DNA from: Alentia gelatinosa
Taxonomy: Eukaryota > Annelida > Polychaeta > Phyllodocida > Polynoidae
Direction: 5' to 3'
DNA: 64,000 nucleotides
Assembly: GCA_950022655.1 (NCBI GenBank)
Contig: OX465587.1
Span: 29,019,716 to 29,083,715, forward strand
The first letter of the stretch is position 1; the number at the start of each line of letters is the position of its first letter. The notes below the pieces were generated by a model that was not told where the DNA came from, ran no database searches, and saw nothing but the letters and a program-made list of their open reading frames with translations. The position numbers and the translations under genes are program-made. Positions 1 through 11,426 of this stretch are shown in pieces.

Positions 1-469
1 ACTGGCCTTCGAAGTGTTAACATGCTTCCCTTGTCTCTCTACATCCATTCCAAAGTTTGATAACTTGATGATTAAACCCAGAACATGATTCTTCTCATAT
101 GAAATGCTCTATTCACTTTTTTGAGAAAATTTGTGTGATTCACATTACTTTGCACCACAGTAGTGAAACACACCTATTTTGTTCCCCTCGAGAGGTGAGG
201 AAAAGCTACTCGGCTGCTAAATGGCTGTGAAAATCTCCCCTATACCGCGAAAAAATTGGCCCATTTGTCTTTCTGATGCAACGATATCTTTTTAATCCCC
301 AAAGACCAAGCAGCCATGTAATTACTTACTCATTTTGAAAATAAATATTTCAAGATGGATTACTATTATGATGCTAAGATTGCAATGAATATATATACTT
401 TTATATATCAAGGCCGATGTACCCAGCAAAAACAATCTAATCAATTACACAGCATGTATGATATCTTGA
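1..469. other. No gene recognised
   Basis: AT-rich sequence. The one short open frame (355-615) has no recognisable motif and runs into the inverted-repeat element that follows, so I do not regard it as a gene. Confidence 0.5.
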
Positions 470-740
470 TTTATCTCAACCCTGGTATTTTTCCCCATAG
501 ACATGATATTCGGAATTCGTATCCAATGCCAATTGAGTATTTAGAAAAAATACTCAATTATGTCTTAGAGGGTTTATGTCACAAATGTTTGCCCATAAGT
601 GAAAGTGAAGGGTGAGACAAATTCAGAAACTTATTCAAGTTAAGGTTCAGAGCTCGATCCAATCTTGTTTGAATCGCTACGTAATTCATGCGGCTTCGCC
701 TTGTAAGTTACTACGCGATTCACACTCGATGAGATACTTT
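470..740 (+). mobile_element. Composite TIR element plus hairpin (family G, copy 1)
   Basis: The left part (470-622) starts with TTTATCTCAACCC and ends with GGGTGAGACAAA, near inverted repeats. It contains a palindrome around 532-558 (ATTGAGTATTT / AAATACTCAAT). The right part (about 640-740) is a hairpin: GAATCGCTACGTAATTCA pairs with the TAAGTTACTACGCGATTC arm around a GGCTTCGCC loop. The same two-part structure recurs inverted at 61705-61988, which shows that it is one mobile unit of about 280 bp with no coding capacity. The superfamily is unknown. Confidence 0.6.
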
Positions 741-1190
741 CATAGGTTTTCACTACAATAGATATTCCATCCCTGAAGGAATAATGATTTGAGTGAATAA
801 TACTTGCCAGCATTTTACCTGCATTCGTTATATCATTAACTGACAAAGAAAGGAGTATAAACCATAGACCATGATTGACAAGCAACTAAACAAACTTTTA
901 CCGATATTTCACTAAACTTTGAAATACTTTCATTCCGAATTTCACTGATATTTCCACTGAAATCAGGTTCAGGATTGTAAAAGTAAATCGAACGGGCGAC
1001 CGTGACCGATTGATTTAGGAATGGCTGGTGAATTTTATGGTTCCCTGTAAGCTCATCCATCAAGTCGCACCCGTCATCGTCATTTGGCTAGTCGTAGCCT
1101 TCATAGGGGCCTATCAGCACCCTCTGACGGGAGATAAACGAAGTACGCTGCCTGTGGACCAAGAGTAATGTCACAGACCAATCTCAAATT
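741..1190. other. No gene recognised
   Basis: Non-repetitive AT-rich sequence. Open frames here are short and unremarkable. Confidence 0.4.
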
Positions 1191-1970
1191 TTCACACCAA
1201 TCTAGATTGGCCACCACCTCTGTCTCCACTCTGTTCTGACTTAGATTGGCCGCCACCTCTGTCTCCACTCTGTTCTGATTTAGATTGGCTCTCACCTCTG
1301 TCTCCACTCTGTTCTGACCTAGACTGGCCGCCACCTCTGTCTCCACTCTGTTCTGACTTAGATTGGCCACCACCTCTGTCTCCACTCTGTTCTGACTTAG
1401 ATTGGCCGCCACCTCTGTCTCCACTCTGTTCTGATTTAGATTGGCACTCACCTCTGTCTCCACTCTGTTCTGACCTAGACTGGCCGCCACCTCTGTCTCC
1501 ACTCTGTTCTGACTTAGATTGGCCACCACCTCTGTCTCCATTCTGTTCTGACTTAGATTGGCTGCCACCTCTGTCTCCACTCTGTTCTGACTTAGATTGG
1601 CCGCCACCTCCGTCTCCACTCTGTTCTGACTTAGATTGGTCGCCACCTCTGTCTCCACTCTGTTCTGACCTAGACTGGCCCCCACCTCTGTCTCCACTCT
1701 GTTCTGACTTAGATTGGCCACCACCTCTGTCTCCATTCTGTTCTGACTTAGATTGGCTGCCACCTCTGTCTCCACTCTGTTCTGACTTAGATTGGCCGCC
1801 ACCTCCGTCTCCACTCTGTTCTGACTTAGATTGGTCGCCACCTCTGTCTCCACTCTGTTCTGACTTAGATTGGCCAACACCTCTGTCTCCACTCTGCTCT
1901 GACTTAGATTGGTCGCCACCTCTGTCTCCACTCTGTTTTGACTTAGGTTGGCCACCGCCTCTGTCTCCAC
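1191..1970. repeat. 39-bp minisatellite with higher-order structure
   Basis: About 20 tandem copies of a 39-bp unit containing CTCTGTCTCCACTCTGTTCTGACTT... split by GATTGGCC. Because 39 is divisible by three, one minus-strand frame stays open for 289 codons and encodes a 13-residue repeat of the VETEVAANLSQNR type. Variant units recur in a fixed order first every five units (195 bp) and then every four units (156 bp), so blocks of units were duplicated together. I take the open frame to be a consequence of the repeat length, not a gene, although a repetitive protein cannot be excluded from sequence alone. Confidence 0.85.
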
Positions 1971-2985
1971 TTTGTTACAACTAATTGGTTTGTATGGTTC
2001 AGTTCAAGCCTTGTCCATGAATTCACACTGACCAAGCACTCATGTTTCACTGAATTCTGAAGAATGAAATATTCGTAACTCATAGAATTCAAAAAACAGT
2101 CTAGCCTTATGGTCATTTTGTTGAAAATACAAGCAAAAAACACATAAAGACATCGACGAATAGCTTCAAGAACATGAAAAAGCATTCTCTCTAAGAATAA
2201 GCCCAGGTGGTATGTATAATTTACAGGGATAGTGACAGACACTTTAACTTGTGGATGTAAAGAAAGGTTGATGTTTTATAGCAAGAAAAACGAAGAGAAA
2301 ATTAAGATCCTCATTGGGTTTAACCCTGACACATGACAGAATGAATAAAGATTTAAAGGTAGATACAGTGCACAGGAGTGACTGCCTGTCTTGCCTAATC
2401 CCCTGTTCTATTTATAGGTCAATCAGTGGGCTGGCCGGCACCGCTCAGTGCTTATCGTGGCGCCCATTAGAGGTTTCCTCCCGCTGACACACATCTTTAG
2501 CAACACACCCCTCCCCAGGCAGTCTCCTGAGCTGAGCCAAGGAGCTCAGTGGTGAGGAGTAGTTCCGAGAACGGGGTTCCGGCACGACAGTCCCGGGTCC
2601 CTCCTATACGACATATAGCCTATGAACCATGGAAGCTGCCATGACGCCCCCCGAGTAGGTGTTCTTCACTAATGGCGGTGAAAAAGTAGGTGTTCTTCAC
2701 TAATGGTGGTGAAAAAGAAGTGAGTGATAATTGGGAAATGTAACAACTCTTGCCTTGCTCACTTATATGTAAATAAAGTGTTCCATGTGAAAAACATCAT
2801 GTCCTGGGTTTTAGCATTATATCTTCCTGCTCTTGGATAGGTGTAGAGAGTCATTGGAACCATGGTAAAACATTGAAAGACAGTTGAATTTGGTAAGAAC
2901 ATAGAGCCAGAATACAGGTTTTGTCCCCCGACCACCTAGTAACTGTTTCATGATCTAACAATGGCTCTGTCCCCTATAAGAGTAG
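1971..2985. other. No gene recognised; GC-richer patch and a 34-bp duplication
   Basis: Mostly unique sequence. The stretch around 2410-2650 is richer in GC than its surroundings. At 2655-2722 the phrase GTAGGTGTTCTTCACTAATG is repeated once in tandem with a period of about 34 bp. No motif suggests an exon. Confidence 0.4.
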
Positions 2986-4437
2986 TCAACCTCAGTCAAC
3001 CTCAGTCAACCTGTCACCACTTCAGGGCAGTCACTGCCCCCTGTTACCCCAATTCCCCCTTAGCGCAATCACTGCCCCCTATCTCCCAACCTCAGGCCAT
3101 GCACCCCTCCCCCCCGCGTTTCCCTGTCCCCTCTCCTTAAGGACAGTCTCTGTAAACCATCACCCACCCATCAACCATCACCCTAAGGGCAGTTCACTTC
3201 CCGCATTACCCTCAGGCCAGTCCCAGCCCCCAGTTACCCCCAGCCCCCCACCCCTAAGGGCAGTCATCGCCCCTCCCATCTCCCACCTCCCCCTTAGGGT
3301 AGACCCTGCCCTGCCCTCGCAGTAGTCCCCACCCCATATAGGGCCGTCACTGCCCCCCTCCCCCAAATTTCCCTACCCCACACCTCAGGCCAAAAACCAT
3401 CCCAAATCTTTCCAAACCCCTTCAGGGCAATCACTGCCTCAGCCAGACCACATTCAGTGCAGACCCAATCTCCCCATCTCCCCCAGGCAAGTCCCTGCCT
3501 CCCCGCCTCCCCCGGTCCAGTCCCCGTCTCCCTACCTCCCCCAGGCCAGTCCCTGCCTCCCCCTTGGCTAGTCCTCCTCTCCCCACCTCCCCCAGTCCAG
3601 TCCCCTTCTCCCCACTTCCCCTGGGCCAGTCCCCATCTCCCCACCTCCCCCAGGCCAGTCCCTATCTCCCCACCTCCCCTGGGCCAGTCCCCATCTCCCC
3701 ACCTCCCCTGGCCCTGTCCCCGTACCCCACCTCCCCTGGCCCCGTCCCCGTACCCCACCTCCCCTGGCCCCGTCCCCGTACCCCACCTCCCCTGGGCCAG
3801 TCCCCATCTCCCCACCTCCCCCAGGCCAGTTCCATCTCCCCACTTCCCCTGGGCCAGTCCTCGTCTCCTCGCCTCCCCCAGTCCAGTCCCCTTCTCCCTG
3901 CCTCCCCCAGTCCAGTCCCCTTCTCCCCACTTCCCGTGGGCCAGTCCCTGCCTCTCCGCCTCCCCGGGTCCAGTCCCCATCTCCCCACCTCCCCCAGGCC
4001 AGTTCCATCTCCCCACTTCCCCTGGGCCAGTCCTCGTCTCCTCGCCTCCCCCAGTCCAGTCCCCTTCTCCCTGCCTCCCCCAGTCCAGTCCCCTTCTCCC
4101 CACTTCCCGTGGGCCAGTCCCTGCCTCTCCGCCTCCCCGGGTCCAGTCCCTGTCTCCCCGCCTCCCCCGGTCCAGTCCCTGTCTCCCCGCCTCCCGTGGG
4201 CCAGTCCCTGTCTCCCCGCCTCCCCTGGGCCAGTCCCTGTCTCCCCGCCTCCCCCAGGCCAGTCCCTGTCTCCCCGCCTCCCCCAGGCCAGTCCCCGTAC
4301 CTCCACCTCCCCTGGGCCAGTCCCCGTCTCCCCACCACCCCTGGGCCAGTCCCCATCTCCCCACCTCCCCCAGGCCAGTTCCATCTCCCCACTTCCCCTG
4401 GGCCAGTCCCCATCTCCCACCTCCCCTGGGGGTCATT
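2986..4437. repeat. C-rich 28/29-bp minisatellite with strong strand asymmetry
   Basis: From about 3465 to 4430 the plus strand is an almost pure pyrimidine array of a 29-bp unit (CCAGTCCC plus CTCCCCACCTCCCC plus CTGGG-type pieces), with a 28-bp variant around 3710-3790. Spacings of CAGT at 3627, 3656 and 3685 give 29 bp. Diverged GGCAGTCACTGCCCC units extend left to about 2990. The minus strand is G-run rich, so G-quadruplex and triplex formation are plausible. Overlapping long open frames on both strands arise from base composition and are not supported as genes. Confidence 0.85.
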
Positions 4438-4937
4438 GCTCCACGTATTGTGGATCGCAGAATAGCGATCCAAGGTCAAAAGTGTTGCTCCAGAATTTGT
4501 GTGTATCGCATCATAATTATGTCACCATCAATATTCAATTAAAAATCTAAAGAATCTTTCACCTATGACTCTGAATATGTTGTGTTGCAAAGGGTGGCAA
4601 TACAACATGAAAATAATGACACTAAACGATATGATCCTAAATTACTGGAGCAATGCTTTTCCCTCATTTCTAGGAGCAACGACCCCTGGGCTGTAGTTAA
4701 CATCTCTCACCTCCCAAGAGCAAGTCCTGTGAGGCAACGTCTGTCAATATGGCAATACCTGGGTTTAACTTATACGACCGATGCATAATAAATACCCCAA
4801 ACGATCCTTTTATGTCCAAACCACTCAAGGTTGACGTCCATCTTGATGTTTGGTCTTTAAGTTCAAGCTGGTGTTCTTATTGGAGTGGCAGGTCTCATGC
4901 CTCAGGGTCACCTGTCCACAAAAACCATCACTGATTG
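4438..4937. other. No gene recognised
   Basis: Unique AT-rich sequence between a minisatellite and a MITE. Short open frames only. Confidence 0.4.
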
Positions 4938-5259
4938 TGAAGCCCAATGCCCATCTACCGATTTTGGAACATTTGTGTACCTTTGTCGGCGACAAACAGA
5001 CAGGAGTTTGACTCAGCCAAGGCATCCTAACAGAGTCGGCTGTAGTCGGTAGATGTAGGACAGCTAGGCAAGGGTGAGCCACCGATTAGTGAACCACCTC
5101 CTTAAAATGTCCTAATACTAATACCCACCACCCCCTTTCCTCGATGTCCACCGGTCAAGCAAAGGGTTACGTAATTTGCCTGCGACAAGTTCACCAACTC
5201 CTATACGATTTGCGAACTAATCGTTCAACCCTTAATCAGTAGATGGGCATTGGGCTTAA
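4938..5259. mobile_element. TTAA-flanked MITE, family A (copy 1)
   Basis: About 320 bp bounded by inverted ends AAGCCCAATGCCCATCTACC and its complement (GTAGATGGGCATTGGGCTT). The right flank is TTAA; the left has drifted to TGAA. The interior shares TTTGTCGGCGACAAAC and GGTTACGTAATTTGCCTGCG with copies at 50582, 62122 and 63632. TTAA target duplications are typical of piggyBac-type transposons, so a non-autonomous piggyBac-like element is the best guess. There is no coding capacity. Confidence 0.75.
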
Positions 5260-6092
5260 CATATAGCACACCGTCTGTAGTGTATCTCAAAAGACGTCTA
5301 ATATGAGAGTAGCATGTCGTGATTCCCACAGGAGCTGCCTACAGCTGGCACACAGCTAGGGTCACGTGCTCCAAGGTCAAGGACGTACACCCGAACTGGT
5401 ACCTGCAGGGTCCTCTCACACGCGAGCAGTGCGTTGGGAACCAGCATAGAGTGGATCTTAACAGGTTAAATATGTATATATATATATTTTTTTTTAATTA
5501 AACAAATTTCTGCTCAGTACAATGTCTTGTTACATTCTTTGAACAAACATGCGTTGGAACGTCCTTTGCGCTTTAATAGTAATATATAAACAGTATGGGT
5601 AAATACTAGGATCAAATAGTATGTTCATCATTGATGAATGAGCCTGCAATTATAAATAAATAACAATTAAAAGGTTTGGGCTACATCCAGTCAATGGATA
5701 GTTTTCTGTAACCCACTTGCACCCAATAAACTTGCCATTTCTGCGACTGCCTATCGTGGATCCAAACATACCAAGCACCATTGAGTCTTGAGGTATTTTG
5801 GTCTTGAGTGATTGGTCATGGTCAGCTGGGCATGCCTCTAAGACCTGGAGACACTGGCTCCCTGCTCTGTTCTCAATATCTCAGTGAATAGAATGCAGAT
5901 AGTGAAGGTATAGTTTTCTGGAAGCACGCTTGGAGTTTAATGTGACCACTCTAACCTCTAGGCGATGTATATAGCACGTGCAAGCACGGTCTAACAAGAG
6001 AGAGATACAGATTAGTGATGGAATAATTTTCGTACCGCTCAATATGAGCTCTTCTTATTCAGGCTGGCATGTCTATGTATTTGTATGTATAC
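5260..6092. other. No gene recognised
   Basis: Unique AT-rich DNA with a TA/T-rich microsatellite around 5473-5500. No coding, RNA or repeat-family signal was seen. Confidence 0.4.
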
Positions 6093-6477
6093 TAAAGCCC
6101 GGCCCCCACCTACCACGATTCTGGTCCCGATAGGCCCTACGACTGGCTTCCCGACACCATACCGATTCTATCATGATGTCTGCAAAAATTGTGGTAGGTG
6201 GAACTGGTTCCTACAATTGGCTACGATAGGCTGTGATTGAAAATGCCAATCGTAGAGGTCCCGATAAAATCCAACATGTTGGATTTTTCGTAGCCTGTCA
6301 AAGGGTATCGTAGCCTATCGGGAAGATATTGTGGTCGTCGAGTATAATTCACAGATTGGATCACGACATAGGTCTACGATTTTGGGACCTTCAGATAGGA
6401 TACGATTTGGGCATTTTAAATCGTAGCCATCGGGGAGTATGCCGTAGACCATCGTGGTAGGTGGGGGCCCGGCTTTA
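6093..6477. mobile_element. TIR element, family H (intact copy)
   Basis: 385 bp with near-perfect inverted ends: TAAAGCCCGGCCCCCACCTA at the left and the complementary TAGGTGGGGGCCCGGCTTTA at the right, with arms of about 27 bp including CCACGAT. The interior holds several subterminal repeats of the GATAGGCTACGAT / ATCGTAGCC type in both orientations. No open frame is present. A degraded relative lies at 12835-13385. Confidence 0.8.
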
Positions 6478-6944
6478 AGTGTTAGATATTACAAATCATT
6501 ATTATAGTAATTATTGATGGTCAGACGACTTGTATATAATGGAATTGAGGCCGTATACACTGGATTTGGAATTCGTATGGTTATGGATTCTGACATTCAG
6601 GTGGCAGTAAAAGCCATATTCTACTGAGCAGAATAAGCGATCTGTGGGCTCCATATTTTCATTATAGAGACTCCGTATAAGATAAGTTAAATGAATAATT
6701 TCCCACTCATGATATGAGAAAGTACTTTTGGACATGGAAAAAAAACCCTGAAAATTTTGATGAATGTGTTATGAGGGTGAATAAAGAACAACACTGCTCG
6801 AATTAAAAAAAAATAATAATAAAAAAAAAATGCATGTAATAATAGGAAAGATATCATTCTACTACTGGCAAGCATCCTTCAGCATTTCCATCCAAGATGG
6901 ATGTCTGTGGAATACATTAAAAGGGAACCAATCATATCCCCTTT
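6478..6944. other. No gene recognised; A-rich tract
   Basis: Unique AT-rich sequence with an A-rich tract at about 6805-6830 that could be an old poly(A) tail. No matching upstream element was recognised. Confidence 0.35.
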
Positions 6945-9190
6945 CAAGATTAGACTGTTCCTTTGCTACTTGTGGGCCTCGTGTTACCCACAGGAGTTGA
7001 CCCTGGCAGCATGGTGCTGCTGGGGAGGTGGAGAGGATGGCGTGCGTTTACATGCGGTAAGAGGATAATGTTAGGGGTCGGCGACAGCGGCAAAATGGCC
7101 ACGTCAACCAAGGGCATGGAAGGAGGCCGGTAGTAATAGGAGTCTCTATTCAGGGATCGGTATGTTTCGCGGCGTACATGAACCAATATTCACATTGTGT
7201 GTTAGTGGTGGAATAGCAGGACCATTCATTATAACTTCAGTATGTTGAAAATTCTACAGAATACCAGTTGATTTTTTATTAAAAAAGGTTCATTTGGGGA
7301 TAATAACATATAGGGGGCTGTATTGCGAGGACGTTTGCAACATTCCATTTGATTTTTCTACGGCAAAATGGCCACGTCAACCAAGGGCACGGGAAGGAGG
7401 CCGGTAGTAATAGCAGTCTCTATTCCGGGATCGGTGTGTTTCACGGCGTACATGAACCAATATTCACAGTATGCGTTACTGGTGGAATAGCAGGACCATT
7501 CATTATAGCGTAGCTTCAACCATTTCCTTATGCTAATGTCTATGTTGTTTTATATATTTTCAAATATAAAAATGCATGGTGATGCATGGGAAAAGGCAGA
7601 GATTTGTTAACATAAGTCAGAATGTGTAAGCAGACTTGCATAAACGATGGAAAAACCACTGTGTCAGAATTACTTTACAAATCTTAAACTTATTTCTTCA
7701 CAATTCTAATGCATAAATGAAAACAGTGATATGCCATAATACATACAGAAGTGTAAATAAGCCTTGAGAAATATGAAGGGTCAGCCGTCTGCCATATGGC
7801 CATATCAACCAAGGCCATGGAAGGAGGCTGGAAGTAATAGGAGTCTCTATTCTGGGATAGGTGTGTTTCGCGGCGTACACAAACCAATATTCACTGTGTG
7901 TTAGTGGTGGAATAGCAGGACCATTCATTATAACTTCAGTATGTTGAAAATTCTACAGAAAACCAGTTGATTTTTTATTAAAAAAGGTTAATTTGGGGAT
8001 AATAACATATAGGGGGCTGTATTGCAAGGATGCTTGCAACATTCCGTTTGATTTTTCTACAGCAAAATGGCCATGTCAACCAAGGGCACGGGAAGGAGGC
8101 CGGTAGTAATAGGAGTCTCTATTCCGGGATTTTTATTAAAAAAGGTTTATTTGGGGATAATAACATATAGGGGGCTGTATGTTTGCATTTGATTTTTTCT
8201 ACGGCAAAATGGCCACGTCAACCAAGGCACAGGAAGGAGGCTAGTAGTAATAGGGGTCTCTATTCTGGGATTGATGCGTTTCACGGCATACACAAACCAA
8301 TATTCAGTGTGTTACTGGTGGAATAGCAGGACAATTCATCATAGCGTAGCTTCAAACATTTCCTTATGCTCATGTCTAGGTTGTTTTATATATTTATAAA
8401 TATAAAAATCTGTGGTGATGCACAGAAAAACATGGAAATACAATAACGTAACTCAGAATGCATAAGCAAACCATGGAAAAAACACTGTGTCAGAATTACT
8501 TTTATAAATCTTAAACTTATCTCTAGACAATCCTAATGTGTAAATGAACACAGTGATAAGCCATAATACGTACAGAAGTATAAATAAGGGTTGACAAATG
8601 TTAGGGGTCGGAGACAGCGGGAAAATGGCCACATCAACCAAGGGCATGGACGGAGCCCAATAGTAATAGGAGTCTCTATTCTGTGATTGGTGTGTTTCGT
8701 AGCATACATAAACCAATATTCACAGTGTGTTACTGGTAGAGTAGCAGGACCATTCATTATAACGTAGTTTTAACCATTTCCTTATGCTCACATCAACATT
8801 GTTTTATATATTTTCAAATTTGAAAATGCCTGGTGATGCACGGGAAAAGGCAGAGATATACGTAAACGTAAGTCAGAAGTCAAGCCAACTTGAACAAACC
8901 ATAGAAAAACTACTGTGTCAGAATAACTTTACAAATCTTAAACTTATCTCTACAAAATTCTAATGCATAAATAAAAACAGTGGAATCTGGGATCGGTGTG
9001 TTTCGCGGCGTACACAAACCAATATTCACAATGTGTTTGTGGTGGAATAGTGGGACCATTCATTATAACGTAGCTTTCCTTATGTCCCAAAAACGTGTTT
9101 TTCTATGTACACACTTCTACGTTCTTTAACATATTTTCAAGTATGGAAATCCGGGTGATGCAAAATACGTAAATGTAAGTCAGAATATGT
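6945..9190. repeat. Array of diverged segmental repeats
   Basis: Several phrases recur in the same orientation: GTGGTGGAATAGCAGGACCA, GGCCACGTCAACCAAGGGCA, GGAGTCTCTATTC and TTTCGCGGCGTACA. They appear near 7080-7215, 7365-7510, 7795-7930, 8055-8130, 8200-8340, 8620-8760 and 8985-9065. A separate module, GGTTCATTTGGGGATAATAA, occurs near 7287, 8000 and 8145. Unit order and spacing vary, which suggests repeated unequal exchange or nested duplication of a longer unit. Short minus-strand open frames starting with MVYVRRET-like residues are by-products of the repeat. Confidence 0.7.
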
Positions 9191-9605
9191 AAGCTAGGGA
9201 CATGCTTAGAGGCATCATGCTGTTGTAACCACAGGACATACCCTGAAGTATTTTCTTGTTATAGCCCCAGGGAATACCTCGAGGCATTATATTGCACTAA
9301 ACCCATGGAATACCTGAAGGCATCATTCTGCAGTACCTGCAGGATTGCCTTTAATATGCAGTAGCAAGGGAATACTTGGAGGCATTATGCTGCAGTACCT
9401 ACAGAGCTGTTGTTGTAGCCCCAGGCAATACCAGGAGGCATCATGTTGCTGTAGTACCCAGAAAATACCTGGAGGCATCATACTGTTGTAGTACCCAGGG
9501 AATACCAGGAGGCATCATGTTGTGGTAGTAACCAGGAAATACCTGGAGGCATCATGCTGTTGTAGTACCCAGAGAATACCAGGAGGCATCATGTTGTGGT
9601 AGTTC
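9191..9605. repeat. 37-bp minisatellite
   Basis: Direct repeats of a unit with GGAGGCATCATG, TTGTAGTACCCAG and AATACC. Occurrences of GGAGGCATCA at 9434, 9471, 9508, 9545 and 9582 give an exact 37-bp period. Older, more diverged copies extend left to about 9200. The unit is non-coding in every frame. Confidence 0.8.
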
Positions 9606-9882
9606 CATGAATAGACTCCATATTCCCAGTCTTTGCAGTACATGATATCTTCACATGATTCGCTCTGATTATCGCCCTCTCCCATCAGACACCGTATCAG
9701 GTAGCGGAGTGGGCGCCGACACGCAGAGAGACCATTAAACAGTCCAGTGCGAGGTGAACCTGTTTGTGTCCGTCTCTCTGTACCTTGTCACCAACTGCTC
9801 CGTTCCCGCCCCTCGACAGACCTCTCTGTGTGTGTGTCTCTTTGTTGTATTCAGTCTCTTACATCAGCACAGAGATGCTGGA
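9606..9882. other. Unique GC-richer stretch, nothing identified
   Basis: Unique sequence, GC-richer from about 9670 to 9840, with a short GT microsatellite near 9826. No exon-like or promoter-like signal was strong enough to call. Confidence 0.35.
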
Positions 9883-10568
9883 TTAAAGGCATATCGGATA
9901 TTTTACTTTAAGAATTAAAACCCATGTCATATTCCTGGAAGTTGGATTTGATGGTATGCAAGTGTAAATGTGGCAACATGAAGACTAGTAAGTAGACTAG
10001 TGGCAACATGAAGACTAGTAAGTAGACTAGTGGCAACATGAAGACTAGTAAGTAGACTAGTGGCAACATGAAGACTAGTAAGTACACAGTCAGGGTATCT
10101 TACCTAGTTAATGTAATAGCAAATAAAAAAGCCAAAATAAATACATGGGAGTTTGAACACAGACCATTTGAAACGTACTATATGAACAAATCATGTAGTC
10201 AGGAAATAACCAAAGAAAAAGAACTGTTGTATTATACATGGAAATAAAAAATTCTTTCAAAAAGAAGAAGAAGAAAAGTACACATAGCTAAACTAAACAT
10301 TGGGGGTCACCATGCTAGTTTTTTTTTATTTAGAGAAAATTATTAAATAATAGTATTATAAAATAATAAAGAAAATTTCTTTAAGGTTTCATTTTACATA
10401 GTAAACCCTATTTTATCCTTTTCAAATCTTCACAGAATATGATAAATAAGTAGTAATTTGATTAAAAAAAATATACACGTTTTGTTCCTTTTTTGGGAGA
10501 AAATTGAAGGATCTAGTTTTTACTAATACTTGCTAATATTAACCGTGAATTGTAGGATATGCCTTTAA
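9883..10568. mobile_element. TTAA-flanked MITE, family B, with a minisatellite inside
   Basis: Left end TTAAAGGCATATCGGA and right end TAGGATATGCCTTTAA are inverted repeats sharing the TTAA target duplication. Internal landmarks shared with other copies are AAACCCATGTCAT and GGGGGTCACCATGCTAGTTT. A 30-bp unit (TGGCAACATGAAGACTAGTA plus AGTAGACTAG) is repeated four times at about 9970-10084, only in this copy. No coding capacity. Confidence 0.75.
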
Positions 10569-10829
10569 ACTGCCCGCTCCAGGAACCTACACAGTGTGGG
10601 GCATTGGATCCTCTCCTCTGTGTCGTTTTTTACCTCTCACCTCTCACATCCATCTCCACAGAAACCTTTGACACGTTCTCTCGTCTACAACCTGCTGAGA
10701 GTTTTACATGGATTCAGAGTGTCTTCTGTCTTAACGCCCGACTGCATTCTCTGTTAAGTCTCTATATCACCCACTCCCTGGATGGTTCCTCCTTAAATGT
10801 GTCTTAAATATATCCCATCGTAATTCTTT

Positions 10830-10940
10830 TTGTCTTACATTTATATACGGAGGTGGAGTGCTGTGGAACTGACTGAAGAACTGAAAACCAAACCTACAAA
10901 ATATTTGTTTAAAAAACACATGAAAATGCTGTTAAATATT
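10830..10940 (+). pseudogene. LINE reverse-transcriptase ORF C-terminal remnant
   Basis: Two adjoining frames read YGGGVLWN and then LTEELKTKPTKYLFKKHMK. This is the usual C-terminal signature of non-LTR retrotransposon ORF2 proteins: a glycine-rich segment, LWN, an L-x-E-[EI] piece, then an F-K-K tail. The two halves are in different frames, so the fragment is dead. The clade cannot be named from so short a piece. Confidence 0.55.
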
Positions 10941-11227
10941 GAAAATGATTGTGTTACTAGATGATATCGGTATAAAATATTGCTTGAATAAGACACAGAG
11001 TGTGTCAGCCAATAAAAGGCCTTTGAACATTTTCTCAGCTATGGGATTTCCGTCGCTGGTTTTCTTCAGATGTTCTTCAATAGAAATATGCACAACACAT
11101 AAGCTGTTTTATAACATATTATACACAGTAAAAATTTGCATCATCAAGAGACTTTTTTTTCAGAATTTTGTAATAAATGTTTCTATATTATTACTATTAT
11201 AATTTTGCTTTTAGGAAGAGGAGATGA

Positions 11228-11413
11228 TTAATTTAAGATTGTTTCCATCCTTATTCTCTTTGATAAGATTTTAAATTCAGAGTATGTCGTTATTTCTCTA
11301 ACTAGTGCCAGTAGTGAGTTCCAAAGAACCCCTCCTCCCCGTATAGTCAATGCTATCCGCACAGGGCTGTGAGTTGGGCTCGTGTCTAACATCCGTAAAT
11401 ACTCTTGAACCAA
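11228..11413 (-). pseudogene. LINE reverse-transcriptase ORF C-terminal remnant
   Basis: The minus frame contains ALTIRGGGVLWNSL followed by LVREITTYSEFKILSKRI. The G-G-V-L-W-N-S-L then E-F-K pattern matches the C-terminal tail of CR1/L2/RTE-like LINE ORF2 proteins. No upstream RT domain is present, so this is a 5'-truncated remnant. It is oriented opposite to the remnant 300 bp to its left. Confidence 0.55.
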
Positions 11414-11426
11414 GAAGCAGATGTAA

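Noticed and set aside
1101..1970. 289-codon minus-strand frame with 13-residue repeats as a repetitive protein gene
   Set aside because: The open frame is forced by the 39-bp period. There is no signal peptide, promoter or non-repetitive domain beyond short flanks.
3294..4550. Proline- or glycine-rich proteins of 250-380 residues on both strands
   Set aside because: Long frames are open in several phases on both strands at once, which reflects C-rich repeat composition and not coding.
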